Positions 38,580 to 48,135 of a stretch of DNA of 64,000 bases are shown in pieces. The translations under genes and the position numbers were made by a program. The DNA is from Blastobasis lacticolella (lineage: Eukaryota; Arthropoda; Insecta; Lepidoptera; Blastobasidae): NCBI GenBank assembly GCA_905147135.1, contig LR990057.1, positions 6,634,001 through 6,698,000 of the forward strand, written 5' to 3'. The stretch's first letter is position 1. Each line of letters opens with the position of its first letter. The notes beneath the pieces were generated by a model. It was not told where the DNA came from, did not search any database, and saw only the letters and a program-made list of their open reading frames with translations.

Positions 38580-38813
38580 GTGCATACTACGATGCAACGG
38601 CAGGGAGTGTCTGCGAGCTGCGTGGGCGCTTTCGAGGCTGCGGTTCGCCCACTTTTCCTTTCCGCCACGCTCACTGATCCAGATTACGTCATTTGCATGG
38701 ATTACGACGTTTGGGAGGCCGAACTGAACAAGTTTTGGTCCTTCGAGGCCTTCGGTAACGCATGTGGGCTGATTAACGCGTTAGACGAGTTGTTCCGAAT
38801 TGTTGACTGTTGA
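38580..38813 (+). CDS. Unidentified short ORF, protein-like composition
   Basis: A 77-codon frame (first ATG at about 38591) whose DNA is clearly richer in GC than its flanks. The protein has a balanced, globular-looking composition, with TDPDYVICMDYDVWEAELNK in its middle, and the frame ends in TGA. I see no convincing splice sites or domain. It could be a fragment of an old gene, an exon, or part of an unrecognised mobile element. The next odd ORF on the same strand lies 2.7 kb downstream (41528). Function unknown. Confidence 0.25.
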   Translation: MHTTMQRQGVSASCVGAFEAAVRPLFLSATLTDPDYVICMDYDVWEAELNKFWSFEAFGNACGLINALDELFRIVDC

Positions 38814-39899
38814 ATTAAGTTTCAGCTGTAGGAAATACAGCTGATATTGTCATTTAGATGGACATCTAGGATGGTGGTACTACATAGTAGAAAACATGTA
38901 ATGTGGAAAATGGTGGTACTACAACTTGGGTTCTTCAAAATACATGTCTACCTACGGGTACCTCCACAAAGACCGGCACCGCATCCAGACTTTTATTCCT
39001 GGTCGTATCCACTGAGAACGTACCAACTGGGTAAGACTGGGAATTTTTTCATTTATTTATGTCAGCCTGAATCATCCCACTCCTGGGCAAAGGCCTCTCC
39101 CCTATTCTTTCATACTTTGCGATCGTTTACCAGTCCCTGTCGAATGCCAACAACTCGTCTCTCTATCATTACCTACAATATATCGTTTGATATAAAACTC
39201 CTAGTCACGTGCGGAAAATTTGATTTGTATGGATATACAAATTTAACTAATTAGGTTAAACAGCACATTAACACGTAATGATGCATGTACTGAATGTTAG
39301 TAATAATAGATACGATAATGTGTTTGAAGTGCATTTCAGCAGAAAATTCCGATGTGATTCAAGGTGTCACTGCTAAGTAAGTATCTACCTATAAACCTGT
39401 ACTAAATAGTAGGGATAACAGAGATTGGATAAAATATATTTGCGTAGGTACCTGGGTACCAAGGTATGTATGGGTAATATTAATTACCTATGTACATTTT
39501 TATACCTAGGTACTGAACACAAATATCACTTAACCAAAATCGAAGATGAAGAAACTTTGAGAATATTTGGTTTTATTTCCTGCCCTGATGGCTCTTTTGA
39601 GAGTTGTTGGGTACTTTAATGTAATTTACAATTTTCCTATATACATAACAACCACGTTATGGATGTAGCCAATAATGATGTTGATGATGTGATTAATAAT
39701 GACATCTTGTTTATGAAGTTTAGTAGGCTCGTGTTTACTCCAAAATTTTCTTTTTTGGCTAGCTACCTGGAAGGCCGTCGGCAATACGTGGAATATGCGT
39801 ATTAGGTTTCGGAGAAGTATCTCACACTATCTGGAGAAAGTCAGGGCAGTAATCCGGGACCATTGGACTTCATTATCATCATCAATGATTTTCCAGAAG

Positions 39900-40430
39900 T
39901 TATTGATGATGATGTTCTGTGCTTATTATCTTGAAGCTCTGCTGTAAGATATCTGCTGTAGGATATAGTTGATATTTGGCTGATCAATCCCAGATGTGGC
40001 AGGTGTACTCCATGCAGGATCGGACATAATATAACGGAAGCAACTGCTTTGAAGTGAAGTACCTCCTAACCTTCGAGAGGGCACCAAGTTTTTTAGCTGC
40101 AGTCTTTGCCTTGGATTCAATGTACTGACTGAAGTTGAGATTTTATATAGCTCAACACCAAGAAGCTTGTATGGAGTCCACCCATTATATCCTCTAATGT
40201 ATCCAACACTCTTTGTATTGGGTATGGTGGGATATTTTAAGTTAAAGGTTCGACAAAATGTGGCGGTAGCAACTTATCGGGGTATTATAACAAACTCGGA
40301 AGTACCGCAGTCGTTAGAATGACTGGTACCAAATTCGAGACTGCGAAGGAGTTGTAGAGACGAGAAATTTGCTACCCTGCAGTGCAGAACCAACTTACTT
40401 TTGAACGCCCCGATTACAAGCACTAAGAAT
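39900..40430 (-). pseudogene. Degenerate LINE reverse transcriptase C-terminal remnant
   Basis: The minus strand, read across stops and frameshifts, gives recognisable Jockey/R1-like RT tail motifs. These are YKLLGVELYKIS (about 40180-40145), then SQYIESKAKTAAKKLGALSK and VRRYFTSKQLLPLYYVRSCM, then EYTCHIWD followed by an in-frame stop (about 40130-39985). No intact frame remains. It belongs to the same broad group as the RT at 44.7-46.4 kb but is more decayed. Confidence 0.7.
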
Positions 40431-43400
40431 ATTTAATAAAGCAGGAGAAATATTATTATTGTACCACCTACATTGTTAATGTACTTACGGTATTTACAGC
40501 ATATAAATTATTCCAATTCTATTTCAGGAAAATCGGTTGATTGTCAATTCAAAAATTTAACGAGGCGATAATTTATGCAATGTGTAATCTGATCGGAATT
40601 TTGTTAATATAGAATTTGTAATTAGTTGGTTAATATTTTTAGTTTTGATAAACATATTTATAAATAATATTCAATAATTTTATTGTGTCTGACGTAACTT
40701 TATATTTGATTAATGAACAGTATTGTACTGCACAAATATTAAATTAATTAACATTGACGTCAACACTATCGCATTGGGTTAGCCGTAGATAGCTAATGAT
40801 AATGCTTGTAACAATAAATAAATAAAAAAGTAAGGTTATTACCGCGATGTAATAGTACATCAGGGACATCTAGTGTCCGTGAATAAAATAATACATAATA
40901 ATGAAATTCAACAACAAGCATTCAACGGTACCGATGTGAAAGATTTCATAGTCACTTGAGGTATGAAATCTGATTGACTCAAGATCGTAAATCTCGATTA
41001 CTCATTCCCAACTAACATTCAAGCAAAAGCGATTACGAATTGCCAGTTTTATGGAGTTTACCTACGTTTGCAGAAAACAACTGTATACCTAGTTCATCCT
41101 TAGAGGGACGCCGTCCAGACGTTCCTTTTCATCTAAACGGAGGCAACTGATGTTCATATTTACCAAAAACCCAAATAAATACCTACGCGTTTCGCGTTAT
41201 TGGAAGTTTTCTTACTTTAGTCTATCTGATCGGCTTGGATTATAAATACAATGACTTTTCACAATGCAATTGGATAAGTAAGTTACCTATTTAAATAAAT
41301 AGAGAATATGAAGTAATCTGTTTCTTCACATACAATATTAATAGGTACTTATGCTGTTAATATATTATTTCAATAGTTACTTCATTACATAATTTCTACA
41401 CACCTACAATATTACTATACTGAGTTACACACATACTATTACTTAAACACTACCCACACTCGTCACAACACATGGTACAAAATGACACTTTTAATGTTGT
41501 CTCGGCGACACCGGAAATCGTACGACCATGGAATCGTCGGTCGGTAAACCTCACCTCTCGGTCAAAAAACTTCTCGAAGGCATCCAAATCGTTATAAACA
41601 CCATGGAGGATTTTAATGTGCACTCATCGAGTTATTCCAAGAGCTGTACCCTCAAGAGGTATGGCTTGGTTATGCAGATGTTCTACACCAAGTCCTTCGT
41701 CACCGTCAGTGTAATGAAGGCGGGACAGATAGGCACAGCGCATTTGCCGGTGTCGCAGCGCGCAGCCTCATGTTGGACCCCGTTACTGCGGTGTTTTTAA
41801 ATCATTAACATCAACTTAAATTACAAAAATCATAAATAAACTTCTTGTAACTGCTAAAAGAATTGGAAAAGAGGTCAATTTGTGAAGATTTTTGTTGAAA
41901 TCCATTGTAGGATTGGCATGCGGGAGGCAGGAGTGTGGGATCGAATATTCGTCCTAGTTATTGAACTACTTGTTAAAATCACGGGACATCAGTTTTCTGG
42001 ATAGGTTAAATGGTACACTTAATGAGTAATATTCGAGCACTTTAAAGAGCAGTCGCAGTTCGTGCGCAACTATGTGTAAACTTTATACGAAATAAAAAGC
42101 AATGAAAAGGCTTTTGTGTACCTACTTTGGGAGCCTAACGTAGAGGCGTTCATATCAGAAATTGTAGTTTATATATTTACCTATCTACTTACTTTTTGTT
42201 AAGATTTATGTTTTCCTTATTTGCTAGCGAAAAATTCGGTTACCTATTACGTTCCGGATCTGTTCCCGCGGGAACCACATTGAATTTCGGAATAAACTAT
42301 AGCGTGTGTGCTATTCTGAGATATATCTACGTAAGCTACGTATTTACATTACTCCCAAATTTAATTAAAATACGTTTAATTGATTTTTTTGTAAAGGTGA
42401 AACAAACGTCCTTCCATCCATCAACTTACGCAATTAAAATAGGTATTAGTAGGATATAAATAAGAAAAACAGGAAAAAACAAACAGTGCTGTACGTAATT
42501 ATACCTATGAATACCTGTACAACACAAAGTGCCTACATAGGAAATCTAAAGTTACCACTACGCAAACAAATATCTGCACTTTGCGTACAGCCAAGAGGGA
42601 AGGAATTTCGAATCCAAAGCCACGTGGATACCAAATCAGAAGCCCCATCCACCCAAAAAGGTCACCTAAACTTAGCGCACTGATAATTTCAATAGGCTAG
42701 AGTGAATAGGCTGTTCCAAGACGGGCATGCTCCATCTTCGGCCGCATCGTCATTTACCAACATTTGAGATGGCGGTCAAAAGCCTGTTTTATATGTATGA
42801 AAAAAATCTACGTGTGCAAATTAGAAGCCCGTTGCACTCCAAAGGGCCACGCACCGAAAGTTATTCTGCGTAGAAAGAGATACGTAGGTTTGTTGTCTCT
42901 TATCTATCCATGATCAATTGTTTGCCCATGAAATATTCAGTGACGTAATAGGTAGAAAACACGGGAGGGCTCATCAATCACGTTCCGTAAAGATAATCTC
43001 ATCAAAACAAGTAAATTTATATACAGCCACGTGGATTATGCAATAGGTACATTATAATTATCATAGATGCCTCAATATCAAAACATTTTTACACATTTTA
43101 AAGGTATGTTCCGGGTTTTCTACCGCGTACGTTTGTTGACGGGATGTCGTCCTGTGACCGTGATGCATGCAATTGCGTTGAAATTTCGGGCTAGTCGTCA
43201 ACAAAGGTACGCAGTAGGAAACTCTGAACATACCTTTAAAATGTGTGATAATAACCGCGATAGTTTAAAACTATCCCACGGTTTTTTATGCCACACTATC
43301 CGAATCTCCTCGACTTTGGGTACAGTAGTGTAGTGTGTACAGTTGGCTGCAGAGAAAGGTATTCCACCGGCAGTAGTAAATAACTACCATCAGAAGGGTT

Positions 43401-44280
43401 GGCTAGAACTGCAGCAAACTGTAGGTACCTGTGCGAAGTCAGGGCAGTCACTAATTATATTATGTAGATTTCGCACGTTTACAAGTATGTGTCATAAGTA
43501 GACTCTAGAAAATTTACGCCGTAATTGGAGAAAAACAGGATATACCTACCTAGGTGTAGGTAGTCAGTAAAATAAAATTTGATGATTGATGATGAACTCA
43601 TTAGATCCAGTTCTTACATTACATTAAAATTCACTTTCCTACGTATTAAGAATTGAATTTTCCACTTTAATTTATGAAATCAGGGATATCGTCAGGTCAA
43701 TCAACAAGGATTATGAAATTAGGTAAAAGTGACACAAGGACAATTTGGAAGTCTACTTCTATACCTACGTGCGATTAAGAAGATTAGATCTGCATTAGAC
43801 TGAAAAAGTTTTATCTTTTGGTAGATAGATAGGTAGGTAGATAGGTGCAAACTACCAGGTACTAAGAAAAAGCCCTCAGTTACCCGTAACTTTCCAATTT
43901 GAAGAAGCGACTCTTCCAATCTAAGGATACTAACCTTGACATCCTCCATTCCGCCATCGTACAGGGTCCATCTTCCGTAAGCAGTCATATTCACTTACAC
44001 AACCACATTACACTTTCTTTTATAATAATAGATTAATCTTTTTTGCCTGTCTATCTCAAACGTTGCATGTTCACTTCACCCTATAAATATCAAGGTAGAT
44101 CTGTAATATATGTTAACCAAATATATATATTTTGCATAGACAATCTGGCACGTAAAGCGCGGAACCGCAAGTTCGTGCGAAGTGCTACGCGACACTGGGC
44201 GACTAGTCGACAAATAAACTGTTTAGTGCTTGATTAGCAGAACGTGTGCAAATCAGTGGAGCGGGCCGAGCGAGCGCAGC
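40431..44280. other. No gene recognised apart from the 41.5-kb ORF
   Basis: AT-rich. Frames at 42196, 42486 and 43067 (65-88 codons) show no domain. A (GATAGATAGGTAG) short tandem run lies at about 43818-43845. Confidence 0.4.
41528..41800 (+). CDS. Unidentified short ORF, protein-like composition
   Basis: A 90-codon frame starting ACCATGG, a good initiation context. Residues 10-70 are protein-like (for example KSCTLKRYGLVMQMFYTKSF) and the DNA is richer in GC than the surrounding AT-rich sequence. No known domain was recognised, and there is no signal peptide or membrane segment. It may be a gene relic or exon, possibly related to the ORF at 38580 on the same strand. Function unknown. Confidence 0.25.
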   Translation: MESSVGKPHLSVKKLLEGIQIVINTMEDFNVHSSSYSKSCTLKRYGLVMQMFYTKSFVTVSVMKAGQIGTAHLPVSQRAASCWTPLLRCF

Positions 44281-44340
44281 GCAGCGTTGATTGGGAATAT
44301 TGTCCCTGATTGGCGATTGCCCGCAACAACTGATTGGAGG
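44281..44340. promoter_or_regulatory. Cluster of three TGATTGG (CCAAT-box) motifs
   Basis: TGATTGG at 44288, 44307 and 44331, each reading CCAATCA on the minus strand, the NF-Y core. They lie next to a GC-rich GAGCGAGCGCAGCGCAGCG run. No gene start was found beside them, so the regulatory role is inferred. Confidence 0.35.
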
Positions 44341-44584
44341 GAATGGATGAAATGGACCTTGTGCGATCGTTTGGGGCTCTGTCCACAAAACACGCACGAT
44401 GCGCTTCTGTTATTGAGCGTTTGTTTATTGCAGTAGCTATAGAGTTCACGGTTTTTGTTGGGAATATCGTCATTGATATAATTGATTTAGAAATTTGTTA
44501 GGACCGTAGTAAGTCAAATGATGTGGTCTGTATCCCAGTACGGGAAACAGGTGTGACGTTAGTATGTCTATCTGTATAATTAAT

Positions 44585-44690
44585 TGACGACTTGAGTGGT
44601 TCAGTGCTCACCATGTCCCGGCTTCGATTCCCCGCCGGGCTGAAATTTGAAGTGACAGGATTCTAGTCAGTATATAAGTTATCGTTGCTT
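44585..44690 (+). mobile_element. tRNA-like SINE head
   Basis: GACTTGAGTGGTTCAGTGCTC resembles the A-box region of the 26.7-kb copy, and GGCTTCGATTCCCCGCC is a near-perfect B box. The tRNA fold is incomplete and the sequence runs into SINE-like body, so this is a SINE head and not a tRNA gene. Confidence 0.5.
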
Positions 44691-44709
44691 AGTTTTGCCA
44701 CGGGACCGA

Positions 44710-46440
44710 TGCCTTATTTTACAATTTTTTTTATACTTCATACAAATAGGCAAGCGGGCCCACCTAATGGAAAGTGGTCACCGCCGCCTATGGACATCAG
44801 CAACTGCAGCGGAATCACCAATGCGTTGCCCGCCTCTGAAGAGACATCTAATATACTTCTTGAACGATCCCATGTCATAGCCCAAAAGAATCACTGTGGC
44901 TGGGAGATGTGGGTGGTGACCAATAGAGGGTCTCCGTAGTGGGGAGTACCCAGCCCACGGCGGGTGGTGCGATGGCGGAATTGTGCAGTGGGGCATTGTA
45001 CAGCCGATAGAACGAACACACACAGGGATCCAAAGTCCCTTCGGTTAGCCAGTGGCTCCCACTTGCTTGTTTGTATGGGATCATCGACAATTCGTACGGC
45101 GCGTCTCTGTACGGAGTCCAGAGGATTAAGCAAATCGGCAGTTTCGCCGGCCCAAAGATGGGAACAATACTCCATATGAGGCACCTGTGCCTTGTACAGC
45201 AGTAGGCGCTGCCCTGGGGTGAAGTATCGCCTGGACTGGTTAAGCACTCCAAGCTTTTTCGAAGCCAGTTTGGCCCTGACTTGCAGGTGACTCCGGAATC
45301 GCACGCTATCCGATATGTCGACACCAAGGATCCCGATACTTTTTGAGATGGAAAGAGGTGTTTCTTGGAACTGCGGCACTATGTCGAAAGGATCTTTTTG
45401 ACAGAAAATGCGCAGACCTGTGTCTTCGAGAGGTTGAATTGGACCAGGTTTAGTCTGCCCCACTGAGCAACTTGCTCCAAGGAATGTTCGATTTTGACAC
45501 AAGTCTAACAATGAATACTGGGGATATTCAGCATATCATTTATATGCAGAAGAAACAACGTGGGACATAGCACTGAACCTTGGGGTACTCGAGCATTTAT
45601 AGTCTTGGTATCGGAGCAGCATACATCGACAACAACTTGGATGCTCCGTCCAGACAGAAAGCTGGATACCTAGTTGCAGAGCCCCTCGGGGATATCGTAC
45701 TTCGGTAATTTTGACAGAAGTGCCCTGTGCCAGACCCGATCAAATGCCTTGGCTATGTCAAGACTGACAGCCAGAGCTCCCCAGCCCCTTGCTCTCGACG
45801 GCCTCAGCCCACCGGTGCGTTAGGTACACAAGCTCACCAGCTGAGCGACCATGGCAAAGCCATATTGACGGTCACTGATCAGCTGATGGTCTTCTAGGTA
45901 CCCGAGGAGCTGGATATTGATAACCCGCTCCATCACCTTAGAGAGCAAGGAGGTTACCGCTATAGGCCTGTAATTTGATGGGTCTGAATTATCACCCTTT
46001 TTGGGTATCGGATGCACAACTGCAAGCTTCCACGCAGACGTCACCATTCCAGAGGTGTATGAAAGCTCGAATAAACGCATTAGCACGGGAGACAACTTGG
46101 GAGCACATTTTTTAAGAACAATACCCGGAATGCCGTCAGGCCCACTAGACTTCCGGATTTCTAAGGAGAGAAGCACACGTCTTATAACTTTTTGGGTGAA
46201 ACGAACTTCAGGCATGCTGCCCTCACACCGCTAGATGCGGGGCGGTGCAGCTCCTCCATCATCCAGATTTGAGATTTTGGCATTAGAGATTACACAAGAG
46301 ATCGGCTTTCTTCTTTGCCGTGTGGGCCAATAGGTCATCCGGCTTGCGCAAAGGTGGAAAGGAAGTCCGACAAAAGTTCCCCTCAACAGCTTTGGAGAGA
46401 GACCAAAAAACACGACTCCCAGATGGGTAGACCATATTGT
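44710..46440 (-). mobile_element. Degenerate Jockey-like non-LTR retrotransposon, reverse transcriptase part
   Basis: Reading leftward, the element begins inside the linker before the RT domain (SRVFWSLSKAVEGNF-like residues near 46400). It then shows a long RT block at 46215-45820 (SSGPDGIPGIVLKK, PIPKKGDNSDPSNYRPIAVTS, LISDRQYGF). After frameshifts come an AKAFDRVWH match and QGSVLCPTLFLLHINDML around 45760-45550. The C-terminal block is at 45511-44891 (LGVDISDSVRFRSHL, KLASKKLGVLNQSRRYF, YKAQVPHMEYCSHLWAG). The region where the catalytic (F/Y)XDD should lie is disrupted, so the copy is dead. The 3' end, with the LINE tail, is near 44710-44780. No endonuclease domain is present (5' truncated at about 46440). 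Confidence 0.85.
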
Positions 46441-46557
46441 CCTAGTTGAGGACCATCCTGGAATATCTTCTTAAATACGCCCGCGATGTAATCTTCACCG
46501 AAAAGCACATATAATTATGTATGTATATCTCATTAATAATATAGTGACCTATGTAAT

Positions 46558-46802
46558 TTAGTTGAATACTAACCGATGCTCTTACGGTGAGGGAAAACAT
46601 CGTTATGAAACCTGCACATTCAGGTGACTGGATGTGTAACCATGATCCAATCTGGTCAAGTTCCCCTGGTAGCAGGGTCATGGAGGTCAGATGGCAGTCG
46701 TTCCACTGTAATTACCTGACCTGCCAAATCCTGGTTCATGGTCAAGGCGGACCCCGGGCCCTTGTGCGTGAGAGCACAACTGGGGCATTAACGCCAAGAT
46801 AA
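46558..46802 (+). mobile_element. tRNA-derived SINE, headless copy
   Basis: About 245 bases collinear with the SINE body at 47.5 kb: AGTTGAATACTAACCGATGC, ATGATCCAATCTGGTCAAG, GGTAGCAGGGTCATGGAGGT, CAAATCCTGG and GAGAGCACAACTGGGGCATT. The tRNA-like head is lacking. It lies just right of the 5' end of the degenerate LINE at 44.7-46.4 kb. Confidence 0.8.
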
Positions 46803-46984
46803 TTATTATCTAATAATATAGTGAGCCTCCTCAGTAGTTAAGGAGATTAGAGTGTATGTACAAACAAATAGACAAATTTTATTTCAATTACAATTCAATG
46901 TACAGACACAGTTTTTTACTGTTTTATTATATGTATAGAGTATAGACGTAATTTACCGGTGTGCGGAAGACGTGGCCATAGGTA

Positions 46985-47160
46985 TGTGCGAGGTTTGGAG
47001 ATCGCAATGTTTAAAATAAATTACAGAAAAGGTGCTGCTGGACATTAGGTTTATTAATAGGCCGATTTGGTTAAACATCAGTCGCCTTTTACGACACCCA
47101 TATGTAATTTGAAAAAGTCTGTGCTATGCTGTATGCTGTCAATTTTCTGTTCTACCGGAC
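46985..47160. repeat. Interspersed repeat R, degraded copy
   Basis: GTTTGGAGATCGCAATGTTT, GGTGCTGCTGG, CAGTCGCC.TTTACGACACCCA and CTACCGGACA follow the order of repeat R but with deletions. Lies between two SINE copies. Confidence 0.5.
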
Positions 47161-47457
47161 AACTGCCCCCACGACCTGATACGTTTGACTTTCCGGGTTA
47201 TCAGGGTTCGCTTCGTGCAAGATGTGGAACGAGCACCCACGATAACATGGGTTTCTTCAAAAGACATGTCTACAGGCACCTCTAAGGCCGCTCCCCTTGG
47301 GTTGCAGATGTCGATGACACATTTTCCTAATGGAAAGTCTGATGGCGGACCGTCTTGTGTCTTCGGCATTCTCGTAGGCCGTTGAGCCTTGCATGACTCA
47401 GCGATGTCAATCCATCGTTTCTTTGACGCCCTCGAGACATTTTTCCGTTCGGGCCAT
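47158..47457 (-). other. Unidentified open stretch next to SINE
   Basis: The minus-strand frame stays open from about 47457 to 47139 and reads protein-like (KKRWIDIAESCKAQ, DFPLGKCVIDICNPRG). The segment abuts the headless SINE exactly where its tRNA head should be and lies left of it. Probably part of an unrecognised repeat; no domain seen. Confidence 0.3.
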
Positions 47458-47735
47458 GTACCAATGACTCTTTTCTGAGTTATGTTCCACATTAGTTGAA
47501 TACTACCCGATGCTCTTATGGTGAGGGAAAACATCGTGATGAAACCTACACATTCAAGCGACGGAGTGTGTAACCACGGTCCAATCTGATCAGGTTCCCC
47601 TGGTAGCAGAGTCACGGAGGTCAGATGGCAATCGTTCCACTTTAAATTCCTGATCGACAAAACCCTGGATCATTTTCAACGCGGACCACGGGCCCTCGTG
47701 CGCGAGAGCACAACCGGGACATTAACGCAAAGTTT
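47458..47735 (+). mobile_element. tRNA-derived SINE, headless copy
   Basis: Starts TACCAATGACTCTTTTCTGA (the segment that directly follows the tRNA head in the full copy at 57.6 kb), then the complete body and the ATTAACGC end. Several substitutions mark an older copy (CGATCGACAAAACC for the usual CTGATCTACCAAATCC). Confidence 0.8.
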
Positions 47736-48135
47736 TTTATAACTATGGATGCGCGAACAATCCAGAGACGGTCCAAAGTCTAAACAGGGGTGGGTTGAGG
47801 TACTGTCTTCAGTGCCTGGGAAGCCCACTCTGAACTAACGAAACTTCATAATATTTTAAACTACGTTTATTATTCAGCACAGTCAATTTATTATGGCAAA
47901 GACCTATGTCTATTTAGATTGCAAGGTCCCTACATTACGTTTTCCATATAGCAGAAAGATAACATGTAACTACAATTACACACATATCTAGATACCGTCG
48001 GATAAAATGAAGATTTGGAATTAGAAAGGATTATTCGTACATTTTTCTTTATCCTATAATTTTACAAATAATACTTAGTAATAACAAGTTTGCCATTTTC
48101 TGAGGTAATTTTCTTAATTAAAACTTTGTGACAGT

